Source of the DNA: Bordetella parapertussis
Lineage (GTDB): Bacteria > Pseudomonadota > Gammaproteobacteria > Burkholderiales > Burkholderiaceae_B
Length of the DNA stretch: 18,693 nucleotides
NCBI GenBank assembly: GCA_945882005.1
Contig: CAMCWG010000022.1
Coordinates: forward strand, 1-18,693
Direction of reading: 5' to 3'
Shown: piece by piece, positions 1 to 7,854 of the stretch
How positions within the stretch are numbered: the first letter of the stretch is position 1
Layout of the letters: each line of letters begins with the position of its first letter
Made by a program: the position numbers and the translations under genes
The notes under the pieces: model-generated
Told to the model about the DNA's origin: nothing
Database searches by the model: none
Seen by the model: only the letters and a program-made list of their open reading frames with translations

Positions 1-137
1 TAGCCAACGAAGGTATTGGTGAAGCGGCCGGTTGGATATTCAGTACTACGCAGCACGCGCATGCCCAATACTTTTGTGTAGAACTCGATTGAGCGATCGA
101 GATTGCCGACGCGCAGCATGGTGTGAAGAATTCGCAT
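1..137 (-). CDS. gloA: Lactoylglutathione lyase (glyoxalase I), 5' part only
   Basis: The N-terminal 45 codons of a glyoxalase I are present; the gene runs off the left edge of the window. The enzyme converts the hemithioacetal of methylglyoxal and glutathione to S-lactoylglutathione in the cytoplasm. The visible protein begins [19 protein letters not shown] and continues with [11 protein letters not shown], which matches the start of the proteobacterial GloA family almost word for word; His5 corresponds to the first metal ligand, while the other ligands lie outside the window. The ATG at 135-137 has a strong ribosome site (GGAGG, complement of 145-149) seven bases upstream. It is the last gene of the minus-strand run from glyQ, 69 bp after the YgjP-type gene. 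Confidence 0.9.
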   Translation of the reverse strand, partial: MRILHTMLRVGNLDRSIEFYTKVLGMRVLRSTEYPTGRFTNTFVG

Positions 138-206
138 AATGAAACCTCCGTGATGCCTACATTAAATAGGAAAAGATGACGCCATGATAACCGCTTGGGC
201 GGTCGG

Positions 207-1046
207 CTAGATCTCGGGAATGCCATCCGGGGTGTGGTGGCGAAGTATATTTTTAGCCAGATGAAAATCCGGGTAAAGTTGTTCGACCTCTGACCAGAAA
301 TCTTGGCTGTGATTCATTTCCCGCAGATGTGCGAGCTCATGCGCGATGACATAGTCAATCACCATGGGTGAAAAATGGATGAGTCGCCAATTCAGCATAA
401 TGTTGCCGTCGCTAGTACAGGAACCCCAGCGCGTTGCGGCAGACGATAGCCGCCATCGTCGAATGGTCAGTCCCGTGCTGGCGAGAAAGTGTTTGATGCG
501 CACATCAAACCAGACTGCTGCGCGAGACTGCAGCCAGGCTTGCGTCATGTCCCGCATACGATGTGTATCAGCGTCATTGGGAAGAGGGAGCCAAAGGGCT
601 TGACCGGCTTGCGGGGCATCAGGGTCGCCCTCAAAGTACGGTGCGCCATGCGGGACGTGCGGCCCAGGCACACCGCTGCGCAAGACGATACGACACCCCA
701 TGTAGGGAAGTTCCCCGCCGGATTGCCAACGCGTCTCTGACATTGCTAAGCGCTGTTTGCGGGATTGCCAGTCTTGGAGTTTGGATAGAATCCAAGGCAT
801 TTTTTCAACAACTGCAGCGTCGATTTGGGAAAGCGTGACCCAGTTCGGGGCAGTGACGCGTAAGCCTTCGTCAAGAATGACGAAGCCAATGCTACGGCGC
901 CGCGAGCGCATCAAGATAAAGCCGACTGACTGATCGCCGTGATGGACGACGCGCCATTTTGCGCCGAGAGGAATTGTTGCGGGCGCGATGGTCCAGCTAG
1001 GCTTGGGGCTGTCTGCGTCGGAAAGCAAAAGCTCGAGCTGGCTCAT
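207..1046 (-). CDS. YgjP/DUF45 family zinc metallopeptidase-like protein
   Basis: A 279-residue protein of the YgjP-like (DUF45, M48-like fold) family. The zinc motif HELAH is at residues 236-240 with a third histidine at 246, followed by the typical SQDFW; the RWGSC block at 207-211 and the LNWRLIHF block at about 218-225 are also family hallmarks. No signal peptide or membrane segment is visible, so a cytoplasmic location is expected. Members are usually annotated as putative metal-dependent hydrolases; the E. coli homologue has been linked to UTP pyrophosphatase activity, but the physiological role is unsettled and I do not assign one. It starts two bases after the plsC stop codon, so it is probably co-transcribed and translationally linked. 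A weak 5-bp inverted repeat (190-203) just after its stop lacks a T-run and is not convincing as a terminator. Confidence 0.88.
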   Translation of the reverse strand: MSQLELLLSDADSPKPSWTIAPATIPLGAKWRVVHHGDQSVGFILMRSRRRSIGFVILDEGLRVTAPNWVTLSQIDAAVVEKMPWILSKLQDWQSRKQRLAMSETRWQSGGELPYMGCRIVLRSGVPGPHVPHGAPYFEGDPDAPQAGQALWLPLPNDADTHRMRDMTQAWLQSRAAVWFDVRIKHFLASTGLTIRRWRLSSAATRWGSCTSDGNIMLNWRLIHFSPMVIDYVIAHELAHLREMNHSQDFWSEVEQLYPDFHLAKNILRHHTPDGIPEI

Positions 1047-1048
1047 CG

Positions 1049-1777
1049 TTATGTTGAGTAACGTTCGGGGTTTAAGCGTTGCATTTCACCCTCGATCCAT
1101 GCCTGAACTTTCTCGTTCAGTTCCTCAGGAGTCAACCCTGTTGAATCAATGACGGGTCCGATAGAGACTGTGATGCAACCAGGTCGCTTAATGAAGGCGT
1201 TACGCGGCCAGCATTCGCCCGCGTTGTGGGCGATGGGAATAATTGGGACACCTGTGCGGGTGGCTAACAGCGCACCTCCCATCTTGAAGCGGCCTGTCTT
1301 CCCGGGTGCAATACGCGTTCCCTCTGGAAATAAAATCGGCCAGCGTCCTTCGTTTAGTCGTTGTTGACCGACTTTTACAACTTGCTCGAAGGCGTCTCGT
1401 CCCTTGCTGCGATCAATGGGGATCATCGCTAACAGGGCGAGACCCCAGCCAAAAAACGGAACGCGATGGAGCTCGCGCTTATAGACAAAACACACTTCGC
1501 GCGGAAGGTGCGAGGGCAAAAATAATGTTTCCCAGGCCGACTGATGCTTCGAGAGCACAATCGCGGGACCATCAGGAAGGTTTTCCCAACCTTGTACTTT
1601 CCAGCGGACACCGCAAATGACTTTCGCGCCCCACACCGCGAGCCGTGGCCAGCCCATGGTCAGCTTGTAGCGCCAACTCAGTGAGAGCGGTGCCCAAAGC
1701 ATGCAGGCAAAGGCATAGGGAATCACAGTAACGATCAGAAAGAGGGTAAAAACGGTAGCGCGAAGCGCGAGCATCAT
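1049..1777 (-). CDS. plsC: 1-acyl-sn-glycerol-3-phosphate acyltransferase (PlsC family)
   Basis: A 242-residue membrane-associated acyltransferase of phospholipid synthesis, expected to acylate lysophosphatidic acid to phosphatidic acid. One N-terminal hydrophobic segment (about residues 6-30) anchors it. The catalytic motif I reads HQSAWE (residues 78-83), that is H-X4-E instead of the textbook H-X4-D; motif II is IPIDRS at about 119-124 and motif III FPEGTR at 150-155, followed by a VPIIPIAHN block. The H-X4-E form, as I recall it, occurs in betaproteobacterial members, so I read it as a lineage variant and not as damage. The ATG directly abuts the TAA of gmhB (a second ATG follows at codon 2). 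The neighbouring gmhB makes a lipopolysaccharide core precursor, so the pair fits an envelope role. Confidence 0.9.
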   Translation of the reverse strand: MMLALRATVFTLFLIVTVIPYAFACMLWAPLSLSWRYKLTMGWPRLAVWGAKVICGVRWKVQGWENLPDGPAIVLSKHQSAWETLFLPSHLPREVCFVYKRELHRVPFFGWGLALLAMIPIDRSKGRDAFEQVVKVGQQRLNEGRWPILFPEGTRIAPGKTGRFKMGGALLATRTGVPIIPIAHNAGECWPRNAFIKRPGCITVSIGPVIDSTGLTPEELNEKVQAWIEGEMQRLNPERYST

Positions 1778-2320
1778 TTAATTAGTCTCAGACAGAATTT
1801 GGTCCACCGCGTCGGCCAGATCCTTTGCGACGCGTGTGCCCGCAGGAAGATCCCCCTTCCTTTGGGTCTTATTTCCGTTGCCTGTCTGGACGAGCCAGGG
1901 TAGGCAACCGGCAGCGGCTGACGCCTGCAAGTCTCGCAGAGAGTCTCCCACAGCGGGCACACCTTCTAAGCTCGTATCAAAGCGGTTGCCGATGTCATGA
2001 AATAAACCGGGGAGCGGTTTGCGGCACAGACAGCTGTCATCAGGACCGTGTGGACATACAAAAATTGCGTCAACAGCGCCACCAAGTTGCGCGAGCGCTT
2101 TGCGAAATTTTTGGTGAATGTCGGTAAGTGCTGTGATGTCGAACAGCCCACGTGCCAAACCCGACTGGTTAGAGGCAATGGCAATGGTCCACCCGGCCTG
2201 ATGCAGGCGAGCAATTGCCTCTAGGCTGCCTGGCAGAGGGTGCCATTCATCGGGGTGCTTGATGTAATCGTCGCTATCCTCGTTAATCACGCCATCGCGA
2301 TCGAGAATAATTAGTTTCAT
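1778..2320 (-). CDS. gmhB: D-glycero-beta-D-manno-heptose 1,7-bisphosphate 7-phosphatase
   Basis: A 180-residue HAD-superfamily phosphatase that removes the 7-phosphate in the ADP-heptose pathway for lipopolysaccharide inner core. The nucleophile motif DRDGVIN (Asp7, Asp9) is at the N-terminus, the ASNQSG motif at about 49-54, and the VGDSLRD motif at 124-130. The structural zinc site is visible as Cys89, His91, Cys97 and Cys99; the loop between His91 and Cys97 is several residues shorter than in the E. coli enzyme, which I believe is usual in betaproteobacteria. The ATG overlaps the glyS TGA by four bases (ATGA), pointing to translational coupling. A histidinol-phosphatase-like alternative exists in this family, but the zinc site and length favour GmhB. 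Confidence 0.9.
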   Translation of the reverse strand: MKLIILDRDGVINEDSDDYIKHPDEWHPLPGSLEAIARLHQAGWTIAIASNQSGLARGLFDITALTDIHQKFRKALAQLGGAVDAIFVCPHGPDDSCLCRKPLPGLFHDIGNRFDTSLEGVPAVGDSLRDLQASAAAGCLPWLVQTGNGNKTQRKGDLPAGTRVAKDLADAVDQILSETN

Positions 2321-4449
2321 GTGGCAAGCCTTGAAATATCCGCAACCTGATTCATGAGTCTATGCAGTTGATCAAGCAAAGCGAGTCTGTTGTTTCGAAT
2401 TGCGATGTCATCTGCCATGACCATAATGTCGTTAAAAAACAGGTCAACCGCCTCTCTCGTGTGGGCTAAGGTGTCCATTGCAGCCACATAATCGCCCGCT
2501 TCAAACTGCGCTTGGGCAATCGGCTGGGCTTGCGTGACCGCCTTGGCAAGCGCTTGCTCTGCAGGCTCAGTCAATAGTTTTGTGTCAACCGGTGCAAGCA
2601 GTCCTTCTGATTTTTTAAGTAGATTGCCAATCCGCTTGTTCGCCGCCGCAAGGCTGGCAGCGCTCGGGCTTGATGCAAATTTCTCTGCTGCAAGCACACG
2701 CGCCACGACTTGGTGTAGGGGAGGCGTCAGGGCGAGCACGGCTTCAACCGCGTTGCGATCATGCTGGGCAATCAACTGATGGCGCAACCGTTCGAGAATA
2801 AAGTCTCGGACTTCGGGCACTGTTTGTTCTGTGAGTGTGCCAGCAGCAAACTGTTTGGCGCTCTGGGTAAGTAACTCCTCGAGGGAGAGTGGGCCAGCAT
2901 TTTGTATTTTTAATATGCCACCCGTAGTGAGTTGCTCGAAAGCGCTGATGATACCCAGTGCGGCACGACGCAAGCCAAAGGGGTCGCGTTCGCCTGTTGG
3001 CGCTAAGCCGATGCCCCAAATACCAATGAGCGTTTCGGCGCGTTCCGCGATAAATAAGATCGTGGCGATCATATTTATCGATGTGATAGGTGCGTCTAGA
3101 CGGATACGATATTGCTCAGCAAGCGCTTGAACAACCTCGGGGGCCTCGTTGTCACCGCGGGCGTAATAGGCGCCCATGATGCCTTGCAGTTCAGGAAACT
3201 CACCGACCATATTCGTCGTGAGATCTGCTTTGGCGAGTTCGGCGGCGCGCTCAGCGAGGGTTGTATCCGCGCCAAGCGTCTTTGCAATGTAGGCTGCAAT
3301 CGCGCGAACACGACTCACGCGCTCTAATTGTGTTCCAAGTTTGTTGTGATAGACGATCGAGTCAAGTTGGGTGACACGCGTGTGTAAGGGCGTTTTGCGG
3401 TCGGTTTCAAAGAAGAACTGTGCATCGGCCAGACGGGGGCGCACGACCCGCTCATTACCTTCGATGATGGCTTTCGGATTGTCGGTGGGCATGTTGCTCA
3501 CAATCAGGAACTGATTGGTGAGGGCGCCGGTGTCTTTGTTAAAGAGTGGAAAATATTTTTGGTTCAGTCGCATTGTCAGAATCAGACATTCCTGTGGAAC
3601 CGTTAGAAAGCGCTCCTCAAATGCCCCAACGTACACGGCGGGTGCTTCAACCAGCGCAGTGACCTCATCGAGTAGCGCATCCACTTCTGGGCTGGTGCCA
3701 AGAGTGGCTTGAAGTTTGTGCGTTTGGGTGCTCAATAGTTCGGCGATTTGGGCACGACGCAAGGCAAAGCTGGCTGTGACTTTGCCCACACTAGCCAACT
3801 GGGTCTCGTACGTGTCTGCACTGTCAATGGTTATCGCACCTGGATGCAAGAACCTATGCCCAAATGTTTGTCGGCCAGATTGCAGGCCAAGAATGTTTGC
3901 GGGAACAATTTGCGAGCCGTGTAAGGCGATCAGCGCGTGCGCAGGGCGTACAAACTTGACTGCCGTTTCGCCATCTGCAAGTTGATACTTCATCACTTTT
4001 GGAATCGGTAGGCCAGCAATACTAGCTTCGATCGCGCCTTGCAACGCGTCGACAAGTTTTGCCCCTGGCGCTGTGCCGCTTGCGACGAGATACTCTTGTT
4101 TGCCATCTGATTCACGCGCAAGCGTGCTGATGTCCATGGACTCCCAGCCTTTCGCGACTAGTTTTTTGAGTAGTGCGGGTGTTGCGCCTCCGTTTGCATC
4201 GAGTCCGACTTTAACGGGCATGAGCTTCTCAGAGAATGACTGATCGGGTGCAACAGCGAGGACCGCACTAAGCCTTACTCCGAGCCGGCGCGGTGTTGCA
4301 AAGGGTTCGATGGTGCAGTTCGCCTCTGTGAGCCCGAGTGCGCACAGCGCGTCATGTAGGCCTTGTGCAAACGCTTGGCCAAGCTTAGGGAGTGCTTTGG
4401 GTGGAAGTTCTTCTGTAAAGAGCTCGACTAGAAGGGGGCGGCTAGACAT
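2317..4449 (-). CDS. glyS: Glycyl-tRNA synthetase beta subunit
   Basis: The 710-residue beta subunit of the bacterial heterotetrameric (alpha2-beta2) glycyl-tRNA synthetase, which provides tRNA recognition while GlyQ carries the aminoacylation site. It opens with the typical LLVELFTEELPPKAL block; HRFLHPG near residues 194-200, the DPFGLRRAALG block near 487-500, and a C-terminal DALR-type anticodon-binding region (with FFNDIMVMADD) are all present. The length is close to the family norm (about 690-715). The TAATG junction with glyQ shares one base and the 3' end overlaps gmhB by four, so the genes are almost certainly on one message. The frame is intact, with no sign of damage. Confidence 0.97.
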   Translation of the reverse strand: MSSRPLLVELFTEELPPKALPKLGQAFAQGLHDALCALGLTEANCTIEPFATPRRLGVRLSAVLAVAPDQSFSEKLMPVKVGLDANGGATPALLKKLVAKGWESMDISTLARESDGKQEYLVASGTAPGAKLVDALQGAIEASIAGLPIPKVMKYQLADGETAVKFVRPAHALIALHGSQIVPANILGLQSGRQTFGHRFLHPGAITIDSADTYETQLASVGKVTASFALRRAQIAELLSTQTHKLQATLGTSPEVDALLDEVTALVEAPAVYVGAFEERFLTVPQECLILTMRLNQKYFPLFNKDTGALTNQFLIVSNMPTDNPKAIIEGNERVVRPRLADAQFFFETDRKTPLHTRVTQLDSIVYHNKLGTQLERVSRVRAIAAYIAKTLGADTTLAERAAELAKADLTTNMVGEFPELQGIMGAYYARGDNEAPEVVQALAEQYRIRLDAPITSINMIATILFIAERAETLIGIWGIGLAPTGERDPFGLRRAALGIISAFEQLTTGGILKIQNAGPLSLEELLTQSAKQFAAGTLTEQTVPEVRDFILERLRHQLIAQHDRNAVEAVLALTPPLHQVVARVLAAEKFASSPSAASLAAANKRIGNLLKKSEGLLAPVDTKLLTEPAEQALAKAVTQAQPIAQAQFEAGDYVAAMDTLAHTREAVDLFFNDIMVMADDIAIRNNRLALLDQLHRLMNQVADISRLAT

Positions 4450-5348
4450 TAGTTCGCACCTTTGTTTGCATGCAGCATGGGGAAGCCCAGTTTTTCGCGT
4501 GATTTAAAGTAGGCCTGTGCAACAGCGCGTGATAGGTTTCTGATCCGGCCAATGTAGGCAGCACGCTCTGTCACACTGATCGCTCCGCGCGCGTCGAGCA
4601 TGTTGAATGTGTGGGCAGCTTTCAAGGTTGCTTCGTAGGCGGGCAACGCCAACGGGACTTCCATGAGTCGTTTGGCAAGTGTCTCAAAATCGCTAAAGTG
4701 ACGGAACAGGGTCTCAGCGTCCGAGTGCTCGAAGTTGTATGTCGACTGTTCAACTTCATTCTGGTGGAAGACGTCGCGATAGAGAACTTTGCCGCGTGGC
4801 CCCTCGGTCCAGACGAGGTCATAGACACTCTCGACGCCTTGCAGATACATTGCGAGGCGCTCAAGGCCGTAGGTGATCTCTCCGGTCGTAGGGGTGCAAT
4901 CTAAGCCGCCTACTTGCTGAAAGTAAGTAAATTGCGTGACTTCCATCCCGTTGAGCCAAACCTCCCAACCTAGCCCCCAAGCGCCGAGAGTTGGGTTTTC
5001 CCAATCATCCTCAACAAAGCGAATGTCATGCTCTGTGGGGTTGATCCCTAAGGCGACCAGTGAACCGATGTAAAGGTCCAGAATATCTGGTGGAGCCGGC
5101 TTAAGGACAACTTGATACTGATAGTAGTGCTGCAGGCGATTTGGGTTTTCACCGTAGCGACCATCTTTGGGGCGGCGTGAAGGCTGTACGTACGCCGCAC
5201 GCCAAGGCTCGGGGCCAATTGCGCGTAGAAAGGTTGCGGTATGGGACGTGCCAGCACCGACCTCCATGTCGTAGGGTTGGAGCAGGGCACAGCCCTGTTT
5301 GTCCCAGTATTCTTGCAGGCGCAGAATAATTTGCTGAAAAGTGAGCAT
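4449..5348 (-). CDS. glyQ: Glycyl-tRNA synthetase alpha subunit
   Basis: The catalytic alpha subunit, which activates glycine with ATP and charges tRNA-Gly together with GlyS. Class II features are obvious: [15 protein letters not shown] near the N-terminus, motif 2 as [19 protein letters not shown], the [20 protein letters not shown] stretch, and motif 3 in [14 protein letters not shown] chose the ATG at 5346-5348, giving 299 residues starting MLTFQQIIL, because family similarity starts there and E. coli GlyQ has 303. An in-frame ATG at 5381 would add 11 residues ([11 protein letters not shown]) that look unlike the family; it does have a slightly better upstream GAG, so it cannot be excluded. 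It is the first gene of the operon; the 128 bp upstream separate it from the divergent enoyl-CoA hydratase. Confidence 0.95.
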   Translation of the reverse strand: MLTFQQIILRLQEYWDKQGCALLQPYDMEVGAGTSHTATFLRAIGPEPWRAAYVQPSRRPKDGRYGENPNRLQHYYQYQVVLKPAPPDILDLYIGSLVALGINPTEHDIRFVEDDWENPTLGAWGLGWEVWLNGMEVTQFTYFQQVGGLDCTPTTGEITYGLERLAMYLQGVESVYDLVWTEGPRGKVLYRDVFHQNEVEQSTYNFEHSDAETLFRHFSDFETLAKRLMEVPLALPAYEATLKAAHTFNMLDARGAISVTERAAYIGRIRNLSRAVAQAYFKSREKLGFPMLHANKGAN

Positions 5349-5381
5349 CGAGATATTGAGTTGGGTCGCTAAGCGTGCCAT

Positions 5382-5509
5382 TTTAGCTCGCGAGCGGCCT
5401 CGGTGTGGGCGATAAGGGCTGGTTCGACGCTCGAGCTCCGCGAATCGCCTATGATTTAGCCAATCTAGTCAAAATCCAATCGTTTTAGCCTTGTTTTTAA
5501 GGAGTTTTC
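5382..5509. promoter_or_regulatory. Divergent intergenic region between glyQ and enoyl-CoA hydratase
   Basis: These 128 bp must hold the promoters for the leftward glyQ operon and the rightward hydratase/fumarase genes. Reading leftward, TTGACT (complement of 5467-5472) resembles a -35 box, but no good -10 at 16-18 bp is evident. On the plus strand a strong ribosome site AAGGAG (5499-5504) lies five bases before the hydratase ATG. A 10-bp perfect palindrome GCTCGCGAGC (5386-5395) sits next to the upstream alternative glyQ start. No transcription-factor site is recognised. Confidence 0.4.
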
Positions 5510-6277
5510 ATGTCGAGTCTGATGAGTGTCGATGAAGCGGATGGCGTACTAATCATCACGATTAATCGCCCCGAGGCGCGTAATGCCATTAGCTTTGAAA
5601 CTGCGCAGCAATTGTCTGTCGCCTTTGAAACACTTGATGCCCGAGAAGACTTGCGTATTGGGATCTTGACCGGTGCTGGTGGAACCTTTTGCTCGGGAAT
5701 GGACCTCAAGGACTTCGCCAAGACTCGCAAGCGTTCTTCAGTGCCAGGCAAGGGATTTGCAGGTTTAAATGAGGCGCCACCTCAAAAGCCTCTGATCGCT
5801 GCCGTGGAAGGTTTTGCGGTCGCAGGTGGTTTTGAAATGATGCTGGCCTGCGATCTGATTGTGGCAGCGAACAATGCGATGTTTGGGCTGCCCGAAGTCA
5901 AGCGTGGTCTGGTTGCCGGCGGTGGCGGCTTGGTGCGTCTACCACGGCAGGTTCCGTATCACATCGCGATGGAAATTTTGCTCACTGGGGATATGTTTCC
6001 AGCCGAGCGTGCGCAGCAATATGGGTTGATCAATGTGCTGACTGATCCAGGTCAGGCTCTGGGGGAGGCGATGAAGCTGGCCCGCAAGATCTGCGAAAAT
6101 GGCCCCATGGCAGTTCGCACATCGAAAAGCGTGCTGGTACAGGGCCTAGACTTCCCTGCAGCAAAGATGTTCGATTTGCAACGTCCTCTGACAGATCATA
6201 TTTTTATGTCAGAGGACGCTAAAGAAGGCGCAACCGCTTTTGCAGAAAAGCGTAAGCCTGTCTGGCGCGGCAAGTAA
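5510..6277 (+). CDS. Enoyl-CoA hydratase/isomerase (crotonase) family protein
   Basis: A 255-residue crotonase-fold protein, expected to hydrate or isomerise an enoyl-CoA in the cytoplasm. The oxyanion-hole block is GTFCSGMDLKDF (about 58-69) and the second block is AAVEGFAVAGGFEMMLACD (about 97-115). Glu109 and Glu129 (in LPEVKRG) are spaced exactly 20 residues apart, like the catalytic pair Glu144/Glu164 of rat enoyl-CoA hydratase, so a true hydratase is plausible. The C-terminal helices (MAVRTSKSVL) are typical. It has a strong AAGGAG ribosome site and is followed by the fumarase gene 53 bp downstream on the same strand; whether they share a transcript is uncertain. The exact substrate cannot be read from the sequence. 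As a crotonase it would give (S)-hydroxyacyl-CoA, opposite to the MaoC-type hydratase at 15089-15943. Confidence 0.88.
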   Translation: MSSLMSVDEADGVLIITINRPEARNAISFETAQQLSVAFETLDAREDLRIGILTGAGGTFCSGMDLKDFAKTRKRSSVPGKGFAGLNEAPPQKPLIAAVEGFAVAGGFEMMLACDLIVAANNAMFGLPEVKRGLVAGGGGLVRLPRQVPYHIAMEILLTGDMFPAERAQQYGLINVLTDPGQALGEAMKLARKICENGPMAVRTSKSVLVQGLDFPAAKMFDLQRPLTDHIFMSEDAKEGATAFAEKRKPVWRGK

Positions 6278-6330
6278 ATAAATTTTTGGTGTTATTGATT
6301 TCAATTATTGTTTCGTAGATAGGTACACAG

Positions 6331-7854
6331 ATGTCCGTCACTATTAAAGAAGAAGATTTTGTCGCCTCAATTGCTGATGCGATTCAGTTCATCAGCTACT
6401 ACCATCCAGCCGATTACATCAAACACCTTGCCCGTGCTTACGAGCGTGAGGAAAGTCCTGCTGCGAAGGACGCCATCGCACAGATTCTGACCAACTCTCG
6501 CATGAGCGCAGAGGGTCGTCGTCCGATTTGTCAGGACACGGGTATCGTCAACATATTCTTGAAGATCGGTATGGGTGTGCGGTTTGATACCAAGCGAACC
6601 ATGCAGGAACTATGCGATGAAGGTGTGCGGCGTGGTTACTTGAATCCCGAAAATCCACTGCGCGCGTCGGTCTTGGATGATCCGATTTTCTTGCGTAAAA
6701 ACACAAAGGACAATACGCCCTGTATCGTCAGTGTCGAGCTCGTGCAAGGCGACACAGTGGATGTCCAGGTCGCTGCCAAAGGTGGTGGCTCAGAAAACAA
6801 ATCAAAACTCGCGATGTTGAATCCGAATGATTCGATTGTGGATTGGGTGCTCAAGACTGTTCCGACAATGGGTGCGGGGTGGTGTCCTCCTGGGATGTTG
6901 GGAATTGGCGTGGGCGGGACTGCAGAGAAGGCCGTTTTAATGGCCAAGCAATCGCTCATGGAAGATCTCGATATGTACGAACTGCTTGAGCGCGGTCCAA
7001 AAAATAAAATTGAAGAGCTGCGTATCGAGCTCTATCAAAAGGTCAACGCACTGGGCATTGGCGCCCAAGGGCTGGGTGGTCTGACCACCGTGCTGGATGT
7101 CAAGATTCAGACCTTTGCGACGCATGCTGCATCTTTCCCCGTTGCCATGATTCCAAACTGTGCCGCGACACGTCATGCACATTTTGAGCTGGATGGTTCC
7201 GGACCGGCACACCTGCATCGTCCCTCGCTATCGGACTGGCCTGATGTGCATTGGGCGCCAGACTACAAGTCCTCAAAGCAGGTGGACTTGAATAAACTGA
7301 CTCGCGAAGAAGTTGCAAGCTGGAAGCCTGGCCAAACTTTGTTGCTGAACGGCAAAATGTTGACTGGACGTGATGCTGCGCATAAGCGTATTCAAGATAT
7401 GTTGGCCAAAGGCGAGAAGTTGCCCGTCGAGTTTCACGGCAAAACGATTTATTACGTTGGGCCTGTGGATCCGGTCGGTGATGAAGTGGTTGGACCAGCG
7501 GGCCCAACGACTTCCACCCGTATGGATAAGTTCACAGACATGATGCTTGAGCAGACAGGTCTGTTTGCGATGATTGGAAAAGCAGAGCGTGGTCCGGCCA
7601 CGATCGAGTCCATTCGTAAACACAAGTCGGCTTATCTGATGGCTGTTGGTGGCGCTGCGTACTTGGTCTCCAAGGCAATTAAAGAGGCAAAAGTAATCGG
7701 TTTCGCTGATCTGGGCATGGAAGCGATCTATGAGTTTGACGTCGTCGATATGCCCGTGACGGTGGCAGTTGATTCAACCGGGACGTCAGTGCATACGACT
7801 GGCCCCAAAGAGTGGTCAGCCAAGATCGCGGGTATCCCGGTCGTCACCGCGTAA
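6331..7854 (+). CDS. Fumarate hydratase, class I (iron-sulphur, single chain)
   Basis: A 507-residue class I fumarase, converting fumarate and L-malate in the TCA cycle with an oxygen-sensitive [4Fe-4S] cluster. The three expected cluster ligands are visible: Cys67 in RRPICQDTG, Cys185 in GAGWCPPG and Cys277 in MIPNCAATRH, matching Cys105/224/318 of E. coli FumA. The N-terminal alpha domain is followed by the beta domain with LTGRDAAHKR, YYVGPVDPVG and GPAGPTTSTRMDKF. Somewhat shorter than E. coli FumA (548), which I take as normal for this betaproteobacterial branch. Only a weak ribosome site (AGG at 6321-6323) precedes the ATG, in an AT-rich 53-bp gap. Its last 12 codons and stop overlap the convergent ligase gene by 39 bp. 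L(+)-tartrate dehydratase belongs to the same superfamily but is usually split in two subunits. Confidence 0.93.
   Translation: MSVTIKEEDFVASIADAIQFISYYHPADYIKHLARAYEREESPAAKDAIAQILTNSRMSAEGRRPICQDTGIVNIFLKIGMGVRFDTKRTMQELCDEGVRRGYLNPENPLRASVLDDPIFLRKNTKDNTPCIVSVELVQGDTVDVQVAAKGGGSENKSKLAMLNPNDSIVDWVLKTVPTMGAGWCPPGMLGIGVGGTAEKAVLMAKQSLMEDLDMYELLERGPKNKIEELRIELYQKVNALGIGAQGLGGLTTVLDVKIQTFATHAASFPVAMIPNCAATRHAHFELDGSGPAHLHRPSLSDWPDVHWAPDYKSSKQVDLNKLTREEVASWKPGQTLLLNGKMLTGRDAAHKRIQDMLAKGEKLPVEFHGKTIYYVGPVDPVGDEVVGPAGPTTSTRMDKFTDMMLEQTGLFAMIGKAERGPATIESIRKHKSAYLMAVGGAAYLVSKAIKEAKVIGFADLGMEAIYEFDVVDMPVTVAVDSTGTSVHTTGPKEWSAKIAGIPVVTA

Noticed and set aside
190..203. Small inverted repeat ACCGC/GCGGT after the YgjP-type gene as a terminator
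   Set aside because: Only five base pairs and no T-run; gloA follows closely on the same strand.
2534..3327. Several open frames of 70-100 codons antisense to glyS
   Set aside because: They lie in the shadow of a long, strongly conserved gene, have no recognisable family and no ribosome sites worth noting.
5382..5509. Possible T-box or other riboswitch in front of glyQ
   Set aside because: The space is short, no T-box sequence or specifier stem is visible, and betaproteobacteria are not expected to use it here.
7100..7623. Antisense open frames of 116-135 codons inside the fumarase gene
   Set aside because: The fumarase frame is unambiguous; the antisense proteins show no domain features and are explained by base composition.
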